The notes below the pieces were generated by a model. That model made no database searches. It had not been told where the DNA came from and was given only the letters and a program-made list of their open reading frames with translations. Made by a program: the position numbers and the translations under genes. DNA of 64,000 bases from Lachnospiraceae bacterium (GTDB lineage Bacteria; Bacillota; Clostridia; Lachnospirales; Lachnospiraceae), in contig BLLU01000179.1 of the NCBI GenBank assembly GCA_011959105.1, positions 1-64,000 of the forward strand, written 5' to 3'. Below, in pieces: positions 55,224-63,531 of this stretch (positions are counted from its first letter, which is position 1; the number at the start of each line of letters is the position of its first letter).

Positions 55224-55703
55224 ATGAAAATCACCATATTGTGTGTAGGGAAGATCAAGGAGAGTTTTTATCGGGAAGCAGTGGGCGAGTATGTCAAGCG
55301 GCTGAGCAGATACTGCAGGCTGGAGATTGTGGAAGTGGCTGACGAAAGGACCCCGGATAAAGCGTCTGCGGCGCTGGAAGATCAGATTCGGGAGCGGGAA
55401 GCAGACAGACTTTTGGCCCGCCTGGAGGAGGGAGCCTTTGTATGTACTTTGGAGATACAGGGAAAGCGCTATACTTCGGAAGGCTTTGCGGAAGCCATTA
55501 ACCGGGCGGGACTCAGCGGACAGAGCCATATGGTCTTTGTGATTGGCGGTTCCCTGGGACTTCACGAAAAAGTGAGGAAACGCTCTCAACAGGCTGTCAG
55601 TTTTTCCGATATGACTTTTCCCCATCAACTGATGCGGGTAATTTTGTGCGAGCAAATTTACCGGGCGTATCGGATTATCAATGGGGAACCATATCATAAG
55701 TGA
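55224..55703 (+). CDS. rlmH: 23S rRNA (pseudouridine1915-N3)-methyltransferase
   Basis: 159 residues, a full-length SPOUT methyltransferase. MKITILCVGKIKESFYREAV starts the protein, FVIGGSLGLHEKVRKR is the AdoMet knot region, and SFSDMTFPHQLMRVILCEQIYRAYRII is the family signature, ending EPYHK. It modifies helix 69 of 23S rRNA. GGGGGA precedes the ATG. rlmH (orfX) is the classic integration site of staphylococcal SCC elements, and the gene's 3' end is repeated at 57060. The gene itself is intact. Confidence 0.97.
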   Translation: MKITILCVGKIKESFYREAVGEYVKRLSRYCRLEIVEVADERTPDKASAALEDQIREREADRLLARLEEGAFVCTLEIQGKRYTSEGFAEAINRAGLSGQSHMVFVIGGSLGLHEKVRKRSQQAVSFSDMTFPHQLMRVILCEQIYRAYRIINGEPYHK

Positions 55704-55709
55704 GGGCGA
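55681..55709 (+). other. putative attachment site, left copy (att-like, at rlmH 3' end)
   Basis: The last codons of rlmH and the first bases after the stop (core ACCATATCATAAGTGAGG) match 25 of 29 bases with 57060-57088. The core agrees with the published SCC att core (GARGCNTATCAYAARTRR) except for one position. Seen: the repeat. Inferred: integration. Confidence 0.5.
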
Positions 55710-55940
55710 AAGGCAAGGGACTGTCAGGAAACAGAACAGGAGTACTAACTTCTTTTTACACAAGGAAGAAATTATGTAAGTATCTTCAAAGGTTACGGTA
55801 CAGGAGAAACAAAAAGGTTTGCGGTTGTTGGCAAACCGGATTAAATTACCAAAAGCAGATACCATTGTAGCCCCAAAAGTTAGAATGGATAATTAAAGAT
55901 TGCTGTATTATAGAATTTATATACAGAAAGGAGCATTTAT

Positions 55941-56330
55941 GTGTTTGAACAGGATTATATAATAAGGCTGATAAAAGAAATGATACGAGCGATATTGAAG
56001 TTGCTTTTTAATATTGATACCGACAATCCTATTGAAGACTTATTGGAGGATAAAGAAAGCCGAGACGCGTTAGAAAAACTATTTGATATGGTTGATAATG
56101 GGAACATAAACGAAGCAGAAAATCAGATATATGATATTACATCTGATAACAGTATGGCAAATTTGGAGGTGGCACTGCTGTTTTATTCTTATCTCAATGA
56201 CAAAGATGATGAATTTTTGCAGAAACATGGTTTTTGCCGAGATGAGATAAAGTCAGGTGTAAAAGAATTGGCATCCCGATATGGACTAATGGGAATGGCA
56301 GAAATTTTTTTGTCAGAGATATACGAATAA
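55941..56330 (+). CDS. DUF6483 family protein
   Basis: 129 residues from a GTG start with AAAGGAG 7 bases upstream. FEQDYIIRLIKEMIRAILKLLFN and the acidic middle (EDLLEDKESRDALEKL) fit the DUF6483 family seen in Clostridia. No signal peptide; probably helical throughout. The function is unknown. It is the first gene to the right of the rlmH repeat, in AT-richer sequence than the core genes. The 55704-55940 gap shows no other gene. Confidence 0.75.
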   Translation: MFEQDYIIRLIKEMIRAILKLLFNIDTDNPIEDLLEDKESRDALEKLFDMVDNGNINEAENQIYDITSDNSMANLEVALLFYSYLNDKDDEFLQKHGFCRDEIKSGVKELASRYGLMGMAEIFLSEIYE

Positions 56331-56507
56331 AAACTGGTGGCAAGCTCAAAATGATTTTTATCCAGGTTATCTGCTGATAAAGAGGGGAATCTATTACTGC
56401 AGCCGGATGATTAGAGGCTTACATATTACGCTTGTGGGAACTGGAAAAATAAAGGGACCATCGTATGCCACAGCAATATGGTTCGGGTATAAAAAGGGAA
56501 TACTTTT

Positions 56508-56744
56508 GTGGGCAATCAACTGGATAAACTGTTAAGCGACGAAAAATTTTTTAAAGAGGTTGTGGGCAGGGTAAACCGGGAGCATAGAATTTTAAAGGAA
56601 AACGCCATAAAGGAACGGGGAGTCCAGGAAAAGAGCCTGGAAAAAATCAAGGTTCGCCAGCAGAGAAACCATGAACTCCACGAAGACAGCAAGATTTCCA
56701 GGGAGGAATTAAATCAGCAGCTATGTGAACTTCGTGAAAAGTAG
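56508..56744 (+). CDS. small hypothetical helical protein
   Basis: 78 residues from a GTG start. The composition is highly charged (REHRILKENAIKERG, KIKVRQQRNHELHEDSK) and it is probably a single coiled coil. I recognise no family. It may be a remnant of a larger mobile-element gene. The spacer on its left (56331-56507) contains no ORF of note. Confidence 0.3.
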   Translation: MGNQLDKLLSDEKFFKEVVGRVNREHRILKENAIKERGVQEKSLEKIKVRQQRNHELHEDSKISREELNQQLCELREK

Positions 56745-56773
56745 ACGGAAACATCCATGGTGATTCTGGAAGA

Positions 56774-57052
56774 ATGGGTGATGAGGCGGTAAAGATATTT
56801 CTCAATGCAAAAGGAGCTCTGGATGATGTGAGTGATGAATTAAAGGCGTTCCTTGATTATGTGGCAGGGAAGAAGCCGAAGGATGCCTATGTGGAGAGGT
56901 TGGAAGAAGCGGTAAAAGAGGCCAAGCAGAATAGAGAATGGAGGCATGAGTATATGACGTTGTTGATGAGAGACCAGGAGAATGTGAAAATTGGCGAAGA
57001 AAAAATGCTTTTGTTAATAGAAAGGCAATATTATGAGATTTTTCGCACTTAG
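56774..57052 (+). pseudogene. C-terminal remnant of Rpn-family nuclease/transposase
   Basis: Only the last 92 residues are present. VKIFLNAKGALDDVSDELKAFLDYVAGKKP and EAKQNREWRHEYMTLLMRDQEN are the typical C-terminal part of the Rpn/PD-(D/E)XK putative transposase proteins common in Lachnospiraceae. The N-terminal nuclease core is missing, and an in-frame stop lies just upstream (56735). The fragment is most likely non-functional. Confidence 0.65.
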
Positions 57053-57059
57053 GCATGTT

Positions 57060-57088
57060 ATGGAAAACCATATTATAAGTAAGGGCGA
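57060..57088 (+). other. putative attachment site, right copy (rlmH-end duplicate)
   Basis: ACCATATTATAAGTAAGG and flanking bases repeat the rlmH end. In frame it would encode YGKPYYK then stop, against the true NGEPYHK. Weak similarity continues past the core (AAGGGCAAG/AAGGCAAG), so the copied part extends beyond the gene. Only the gene's end is present. Confidence 0.5.
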
Positions 57089-57124
57089 TAAGGGCAAGTC
57101 ATTGTAAAAAAAGGGGGAGGAATA

Positions 57125-57868
57125 ATGAGGTTAGCGACCTATAATATTTGGAATAGCCCGGCGGGAATGCCCCTCCGATTGGCACAGATAGTCAACGAAA
57201 TTGTGAACCAAAATATGGATATTGTATGTTTACAGGAAGTGGCTGATATCAAAACACAGGATGAGCTTGTGCTGCAATGTAAATATCCGTATTCTTGTTT
57301 TTATCCACAGGCAGGGCTTTTGGTTCTGAGCAGGCTGCCAATTGAAGGAAGTCTTGAACTGCCATATGCGTTGGCTGTCAGAGTGACTGAAAACCAGAAA
57401 AGCATAATCCTGATTAATGTTCATTTGCCGTGGGACAGCGTTATAAAGCAGGAGAACACAATTGTAGAAATCACTGAAAGGACAAGACAGATACAGACTG
57501 ATTATATGTTTATTTTAGGAGATTTTAATAATTCAGAGAATTCATCAATCTATCGTTTCTTAAAAAATGAACAGTCCCTTCAGGGATGCGAAGCATATTT
57601 TTATGATTTGGCTGAAGCATTTGCCGAGATAACAGGTACAGCAATTTATCCAACTTTGAATTTCAGGGAGAATCCACGGTGGGGAGTATTCCAGAAAAGA
57701 AATACCATCGAAGTGAGTCGGAGATTTGATTTTGTTATGTTGAAAAACCCATATCCGGAGGCGTTTCCCACATTAAAGAAATATGGTATATTTGGCAGAG
57801 ATATTTCCAAGGAAACAGGTCTTGCAGCAAGTGATCATTATGGAGTATGTGTCGAGTTGGAATTCTGA
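57125..57868 (+). CDS. endonuclease/exonuclease/phosphatase family protein
   Basis: 247 residues of the EEP (DNase I-like) fold. RLATYNIWN, DIVCLQEVADI, FILGDFNNSENS and SDHYGVCVELEF are the four metal/catalytic motifs. Substrates in the family range from DNA to phospholipids and sugar phosphates, so the target is open. The gene lies just right of the rlmH repeat and starts after AGGGGGAGG. The ABC pair downstream begins 37 bases later. Confidence 0.88.
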   Translation: MRLATYNIWNSPAGMPLRLAQIVNEIVNQNMDIVCLQEVADIKTQDELVLQCKYPYSCFYPQAGLLVLSRLPIEGSLELPYALAVRVTENQKSIILINVHLPWDSVIKQENTIVEITERTRQIQTDYMFILGDFNNSENSSIYRFLKNEQSLQGCEAYFYDLAEAFAEITGTAIYPTLNFRENPRWGVFQKRNTIEVSRRFDFVMLKNPYPEAFPTLKKYGIFGRDISKETGLAASDHYGVCVELEF

Positions 57869-57905
57869 AAGAGAGATTTCGGGGAATATGGGCGGAAGGG
57901 ATAGA

Positions 57906-59498
57906 ATGAAACAAAACGGGGAGATATTTAGTGTAAAGAGTAGTGGTATTTTGCTATGTATTTTGGTTACGACAGCTAAGGTAATTGATGTTTTGACAAG
58001 ACGATTCATTGGAAATGTTGTTGATAAAGGAATTGGAAGTGATTTTGGCGTTGAGTTGTTTGTTTGCATTGCAATAATTTGTGCCATAACACTTTTGCTT
58101 CAGTATCTTCAACCTTATTCTTGTGCTGGTTATGAAACGAAATACACTTCAGGATTGTTCATTAAAATAATTAATTCTTTTTTGTTATCTAAGCAATGTG
58201 AGATAGATGAAAAGAACGTAGGGGAAGTAAGCACATGTTTTTCTTCTGATGTAAATGGAGTATTTCAGTTTGCCAAGAGAAAATATACTATTTTTTTTCC
58301 TGATGCAGTCTCTTTTATTGTATGTGTTTTTTTTCTGATGAAAATGCAAAGATCATTAGGTATTATTACTTTATGTGTCGGTTTGGTATCAGGTTTTTGC
58401 ATGACGAAAATCAGTAAAAGCATGTTTTCTAAGATGAATGATTACCAAAATAAACTGAAAGACATTAATAAATTTACATCAGATGGATTAATTAATGTTG
58501 AAATGATTAAAGTGAATTTATTAACTGAAAAACTTGAAGAGCAATACGAACAAGAATTAATGGATTTAAATAATATTAAGAAAAAATTAGCTATAAGACA
58601 AGCATTTCTGTCTGCTCCGTCTATGATATTATCTTTTTCAACTTTAATGACAGTTGCATTCTATGGCGGATACTGTGTACTTAGTAATTCTATGAGTATT
58701 GGTTCTCTCATGTCTGCAATAATCATGGCTGACTATATTGTTTCGCCGATTATGAGACTGGAGAATACTCTTGTACAATATAGAAGATCTTTAGTTAATC
58801 AAGCGAACATTAATAAGATTACTGAAATGAATTTGGAAGAGGAGGAATGTAATTGTTTTTCAAATTCAGAAAGATTTTCGTTTAAGAATGTAAGTTTTTC
58901 ATATCCCGACAATAGGATGGTATTTAACGATTTGAACTTAAATTTTACAAAGGGGAAAATCAATTATATTATAGGCAAGAACGGGGTGGGGAAAACCACA
59001 TTTATTAAGTTGCTTAACGGTGTATATGAGACGAATAAAGGAGAAATAAGCTTACCATTTAGCGAATCATCATTGAGCAAAATCAGAAATAGAATATCTG
59101 TAATGTCCCAGGAGTCGTTATTATTTGCAGATACAATTAAAAATAATATATTCAAAGAAGGAGATTCTGAGGATAAATTTCAAGAACTGTGTAGGAAGCT
59201 AAATTTAGACTCAGAGATTATGAGTTTTGGGAGTGGTTATGAAACAATTCTTCAAGAGAATGGAGATCCTTTATCCGGAGGTCAAAAGAAACGTATTTGT
59301 TTTTTACGATGTGTTATGAATGAAGCGGATATATATGTATTTGATGAGCCTACCGCTAATGTGGATAGGTTGAATGCAAATGTTATGATGGATTACATAT
59401 TTTCACTTTCAAAAAATCATTATGTGATTTTAATCACTCATGATAAAGATTTGTTAGACAAGTATCCGGGATATATCCAGGAGATTAGTGGGGCTTGA
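57906..59498 (+). CDS. ABC exporter half-transporter 1 (permease-ATPase fusion)
   Basis: About 530 residues. An N-terminal membrane domain with six hydrophobic segments (GILLCILVTTAKVIDVL, ELFVCIAIICAITLLLQYL, MILSFSTLMTVAFYGGYCVL) is followed by a nucleotide-binding domain: IIGKNGVGKTTFIKLL (Walker A), DPLSGGQKKRICFLRC (signature) and ADIYVFDEPTANVDRL (Walker B). The DNA is markedly AT-rich, unlike the core genes, a sign of transfer. It overlaps no gene and is followed by a partner half-transporter after 4 bases. The ATG at 57906 was preferred over the track start. Confidence 0.9.
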   Translation: MKQNGEIFSVKSSGILLCILVTTAKVIDVLTRRFIGNVVDKGIGSDFGVELFVCIAIICAITLLLQYLQPYSCAGYETKYTSGLFIKIINSFLLSKQCEIDEKNVGEVSTCFSSDVNGVFQFAKRKYTIFFPDAVSFIVCVFFLMKMQRSLGIITLCVGLVSGFCMTKISKSMFSKMNDYQNKLKDINKFTSDGLINVEMIKVNLLTEKLEEQYEQELMDLNNIKKKLAIRQAFLSAPSMILSFSTLMTVAFYGGYCVLSNSMSIGSLMSAIIMADYIVSPIMRLENTLVQYRRSLVNQANINKITEMNLEEEECNCFSNSERFSFKNVSFSYPDNRMVFNDLNLNFTKGKINYIIGKNGVGKTTFIKLLNGVYETNKGEISLPFSESSLSKIRNRISVMSQESLLFADTIKNNIFKEGDSEDKFQELCRKLNLDSEIMSFGSGYETILQENGDPLSGGQKKRICFLRCVMNEADIYVFDEPTANVDRLNANVMMDYIFSLSKNHYVILITHDKDLLDKYPGYIQEISGA

Positions 59499-59502
59499 TT
59501 AT

Positions 59503-61161
59503 ATGATAAAAGACATTAAGAAATTGTGTATATTTTTTTCATTGTTTCAAACACTATGGTTGCCGTATATAGTTGCAACCTTAGTAGTAGCAAGCAGAAA
59601 TTTCATCATAACTGTTCTAAATGCGTCTATCAGCAGTAAGGCTGTGGAAATGGTAGAGAATGGAACATTTTATTGGAACGTATTGGTACAAATGGGGATT
59701 GGGATTGCTGTATTTGCCATTTACGATTCTGCTGGAATATTTTCGCAAACCACGATCATACATAGAATAGGTGTGACGTTGAGGAAAAAAATGTTTTCTC
59801 ATGCATTACATGCGAAGGTTGAGAATTTAGATTTGTTTGGAAACAGACAAGAATTAATGTCTCGAATGAATTATGATATAGATGGTGCGATCGGACTTCT
59901 TTCATATGGTGTATTGTCACCCATCATGTGTTGTATTTCAGGCATCGGAGCTTCCGTTATTGTATTCAGAGTTGATTGGAAACTATGCATAGCTGTTTAT
60001 TGTCTGGGAGCAGTTATTTTTTGGTCTCAGTGCAAATTAGCAAAAGCAATTAGAAATCGTGCAAATATAGTGCAGAATAGAAAAACAAATTTATTTTCCT
60101 TTTGTATGCAGATATTTAACAATTCCTCACTTATACGTGTATCGAATTTATGTAATTCTTTGACTGATAAACTAAAATTGCAAACAAATCAATATTACAA
60201 GGAAAATATGGATAAAGGAAAACTTGATGGAGTATATGGATTCATACAAGGAGTACTTCGTTTGTTCTGTTTCGTAGGTATATTTTGTTACTGTTATTTT
60301 GCCTCAAAGATGAGATTGGCGGATATAGTGTATATGATTCAGATTGCACCATTGATTTGTACTATGATTTTATCGATAGCAGATATGTATGCCTATTTTC
60401 AAAAATCGATGGTAAATGTAGATCGAGTACTGGAAATATTTGAAATACCATTAGAAAATGAAGATGGAATTAATTTTGAAATCCGACAAGAAAATTTGTT
60501 GGCAGCAAAGAATGTTATTTGTAAATATGAAGATTGTAGTGTGAAAATACAAGATTTTTCATTAAATGAAGGCTGCGGGAATATGGTTGCTTTTACAGGA
60601 CCAAGTGGTTGTGGAAAAACAACTTTATTAAGAAGGTTGTTAAAATTGTATGAATATTCTGCAGGAAATCTCTTGCTGTTTGGCCAGGAAGTCAAAGAAT
60701 GCAATAATTCCTCTCTGCGTTCACAAATATCATATGTTCCACAAGAAAATATGATATTTCCGGGATCTGTACGACAAAACATACTTTTTGGAAATAGGAA
60801 TGATCATATTTCTGATGCTCAGATATATGATATTTTTAGCAAAATTGGTGCAAATGATTTTCTTGACTTAGTTGGCTTGGATACATCATTAACAGAAAAT
60901 GGAACAAATCTTTCCGGAGGTCAAAGACAGATTATTGCTATTGCAAGAGCTATCTTATATGACAAACCCATAATGATTTTAGATGAGGCATTTGCTTCAA
61001 TAGATATTAAGTATACATCCAGTGTTCTGAATTATCTAGCTCAAAGTGAGAAGTATATAATAATTGTGTCCCACTCAGATAACGTTCTTAAAAAATGCAG
61101 TAAGTTTATTGTCATGAATTCAACTGTGCACAAGCAGGAAAGTTTTGAGAGCAAGGGATGA
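59503..61161 (+). CDS. ABC exporter half-transporter 2 (permease-ATPase fusion)
   Basis: About 552 residues with the same plan as the preceding gene. Six membrane segments precede FTGPSGCGKTTLLRRLLKLY (Walker A), TNLSGGQRQIIAIARAILYD (signature) and KPIMILDEAFASIDIKYTS (Walker B). The two should form a heterodimeric exporter. The substrate is unknown, and no peptidase domain or neighbouring precursor peptide is obvious, so a bacteriocin role is only a possibility. As AT-rich as its partner. Confidence 0.9.
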   Translation: MIKDIKKLCIFFSLFQTLWLPYIVATLVVASRNFIITVLNASISSKAVEMVENGTFYWNVLVQMGIGIAVFAIYDSAGIFSQTTIIHRIGVTLRKKMFSHALHAKVENLDLFGNRQELMSRMNYDIDGAIGLLSYGVLSPIMCCISGIGASVIVFRVDWKLCIAVYCLGAVIFWSQCKLAKAIRNRANIVQNRKTNLFSFCMQIFNNSSLIRVSNLCNSLTDKLKLQTNQYYKENMDKGKLDGVYGFIQGVLRLFCFVGIFCYCYFASKMRLADIVYMIQIAPLICTMILSIADMYAYFQKSMVNVDRVLEIFEIPLENEDGINFEIRQENLLAAKNVICKYEDCSVKIQDFSLNEGCGNMVAFTGPSGCGKTTLLRRLLKLYEYSAGNLLLFGQEVKECNNSSLRSQISYVPQENMIFPGSVRQNILFGNRNDHISDAQIYDIFSKIGANDFLDLVGLDTSLTENGTNLSGGQRQIIAIARAILYDKPIMILDEAFASIDIKYTSSVLNYLAQSEKYIIIVSHSDNVLKKCSKFIVMNSTVHKQESFESKG

Positions 61162-61201
61162 GTATATGAAATGCAGAATTAGAGGCTGCTGAACTTAACC
61201 T

Positions 61202-61236
61202 AAAGTTGTGTTCTGCGTCTGGCACACAACTTTTCG
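61202..61236 (+). terminator. terminator after ABC pair
   Basis: AAAGTTGTGT and ACACAACTTT pair over a 12-base loop, followed by a short T run (TTTTC). A plausible end of the ABC operon. Confidence 0.65.
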
Positions 61237-61332
61237 GGTATGGCAGAGAGAGCAATATTCCCTTATAATAAAAGAAACATTCTGCTTCAGGAAAGAAGTC
61301 AGACTGGAATAATATGAAGGAGACGAAAATAA

Positions 61333-62574
61333 ATGTTTGATAATGTGAAAGCGGGGAAGCAGATTGCTCTGTTAAGAAAAAAATTAGAATTAACCCAGGA
61401 AGATGTTGCCGGGAAACTAAACATCAGCCCCCAGGCGGTAAGTAAATGGGAAAATGGGCATACAATGCCGGAACTGTCCCTGCTGGTGGGTTTGTCAGAA
61501 TTATTGGGATGTACGATAGATCAGATTTTATATCCTTCGCCCATGCCTGCTGTAAAGGCTAATTTTGAGCATATTCTGCTGCCATATGCGCCTATTGCGG
61601 ATTTTACAGGCAGAAGTTGGCCGCGCAGCATGTCTCAGCCTGCAATACTTTCGGCTGTCAAACTATTTATGGGCCTTGAGGAACGCAGGGATATGATGAA
61701 CCGGCAGATAAATGATGACACAGAATATATTCTCCAAGCTGCATTTTCCGGCAACAGCTTTGGTTACTCCTGGGGATTTGATAATATCTGGGAGGGATGT
61801 CTTGCGGTATACGGATTGACATGCGAAGTTTTTACCAGCACTGAGTATTCACAGGAAGTATTTATCCAAATGGCAATAGATCATATAAGGGGAGGATATC
61901 CCATAGTTGTTATCCCGCATGAATATGAGGAAACGATACTGGCAACCGGATATTCTGATCAGGGCAGAATTTTGAGAGGCATATCTTTTCTGGATGGTGA
62001 TGATGAAAAAAATTCCATCATGTCTTTTGGGAATCTGAAAAAGTATTCCGAATGGTATGTGAAAGATTGTGACCTGGTTCTGATCAAACCTGGTATGAAA
62101 ACGGATTCGGTCATTGATAAATGCAGAGAAATCTTGCGAAAAGGTTATACGCTATTGAGCAATAAAACGCATTTATTTGATCAGCCTCTTGTAGGATATG
62201 GAGTGGTTATTTATGATAATTGGTGTGAAGAACTCCGAAAGGAGACGAATCAGGATTTGGCGGACATTAGATGTATGTTTCCACATGTGTTCATACACTA
62301 TGAAGGGAAGCTCAGAATTCGGGAATTCCTTGAACTTTGCACACATCTGATGCATGAGATCGATAAAAGCGCATTCAAAACTGCAATATCAAAATATGAT
62401 GAAATATTGTCTATCAGTGAAAAATGTATGCATGAAATGCTTCCTAAAACGCCACTGAATGCGGCGGAAGCCAGAATCCAAAGACAGGCCTATATAGCGA
62501 TTTTGCAAAGGTGCAAGGATTTGGAAGAGGAAGCCTTGGCGGCAATAAGTTCTTATGGGGACAAGGCGGTATAA
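61333..62574 (+). CDS. XRE-family regulator fused to a large C-terminal domain
   Basis: 413 residues. The N-terminal helix-turn-helix (IALLRKKLELTQEDVAGKLNISPQAVSKWENG) is clear. Residues from about 80 form a large domain (SGNSFGYSWGFDNIWEGCLAVYG, DHIRGGYPIVVIPHEYEETI, ATGYSDQGRILRG) of unknown kind. It faintly recalls the BtrH/C39-like fold of metabolite-handling regulators, but I could not confirm that. AAGGAGAC is the ribosome site. It may sense a ligand related to the ABC exporter or P-loop neighbour; that is inference. Confidence 0.75.
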   Translation: MFDNVKAGKQIALLRKKLELTQEDVAGKLNISPQAVSKWENGHTMPELSLLVGLSELLGCTIDQILYPSPMPAVKANFEHILLPYAPIADFTGRSWPRSMSQPAILSAVKLFMGLEERRDMMNRQINDDTEYILQAAFSGNSFGYSWGFDNIWEGCLAVYGLTCEVFTSTEYSQEVFIQMAIDHIRGGYPIVVIPHEYEETILATGYSDQGRILRGISFLDGDDEKNSIMSFGNLKKYSEWYVKDCDLVLIKPGMKTDSVIDKCREILRKGYTLLSNKTHLFDQPLVGYGVVIYDNWCEELRKETNQDLADIRCMFPHVFIHYEGKLRIREFLELCTHLMHEIDKSAFKTAISKYDEILSISEKCMHEMLPKTPLNAAEARIQRQAYIAILQRCKDLEEEALAAISSYGDKAV

Positions 62575-62821
62575 AGTTTTCTGAATACCACACTGATGAG
62601 AGTGAGTCGGCTCAAAATGGGGATGTAAAGGAAGAACTGGCATTGGCTTGTACTATGATTGCCCGGAATCCAATAGTTGTCTTGCATAGAAAATACGGAG
62701 AATCAGTTTTTCTGTTTATTGTAATCTGTCGGAACATTGTGTATAATAGAATTGTGAGATGACAAAAGGATTGAGGCCAGATTTATAATATGGGATTTGA
62801 TGAGTGGGAATAGGGGGGGGA

Positions 62822-63514
62822 ATGAAAATACAAATCAGCGGCAATTTACTTCAACACTATCTGCAAAATGTCTATTTCATAAATGGACACAGCTATGCAG
62901 GAAAATCTACAATGGTCAGTATGCTGGCTGAGCGGTATGATATGATCCAATGCGGTGAGAATTACCATGATGTATTTCCCCGAAATAAGCTGTCACGGTG
63001 GAAGCAGCCGGGTCTGTGCTATTTTGACACTATGAGCGGCTGGAGGGAATGGCTTAATATGACTCCGGAAGAACATTGGAACTGGACTGATCAGGTTTCT
63101 TTGGAATGTATGGAGATAGAGATTCTGGAGTTGGTCAGGCTGGCGGCTTCCGGGAAGAAGGTCATTGTGGATACCAACATTCCGCCGAATGTGCTGCGGG
63201 AGATTTCAGCGTATAACCGCGTTGCCATCATGCTCTGTGATCCGCCGGATATTTGTTTCACCCGTTTCTTTGATCGAGAGGACCCGGATAAGAAATTTAT
63301 GATGGAGCAGATTCAACTCTGCCCGGATCCGGAAGCTACCCTGCAAAATTTTAATTCCTGGGCGCTGTATCATCCGCCGTTGGAGATTGACTGGGCGCAT
63401 ACAGGCTTTTTTACGTACACCCGTTCAGATTTTGAAAATGATACACGGGAAGAAACGCTGTCGGCTTTGGCAAAGCATTTTGGATTGGAAGAAGAAAATA
63501 ATTTGCAGGTTTGA
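62822..63514 (+). CDS. P-loop kinase-like protein
   Basis: About 230 residues starting at an ATG 1 base after an eight-G run used as ribosome site. FINGHSYAGKSTMVSMLAERY is a GxxxxGKST Walker A, CGENYHDVFPRNK and KKVIVDTNIPPNVLREI look like further nucleotide-kinase elements, and the rest is helical. It belongs to the broad AAA_33/zeta-like kinase group by eye only. The substrate is unknown. It is followed 17 bases later by another ORF reading off the window, perhaps in one operon. Confidence 0.7.
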   Translation: MKIQISGNLLQHYLQNVYFINGHSYAGKSTMVSMLAERYDMIQCGENYHDVFPRNKLSRWKQPGLCYFDTMSGWREWLNMTPEEHWNWTDQVSLECMEIEILELVRLAASGKKVIVDTNIPPNVLREISAYNRVAIMLCDPPDICFTRFFDREDPDKKFMMEQIQLCPDPEATLQNFNSWALYHPPLEIDWAHTGFFTYTRSDFENDTREETLSALAKHFGLEEENNLQV

Positions 63515-63531
63515 CAAAGGTAGGGTGAGAG

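Noticed and set aside
62511-62762. 83-aa plus ORF after the XRE gene
   Set aside because: Starts inside the XRE frame, no ribosome site, no recognisable features; probably chance.
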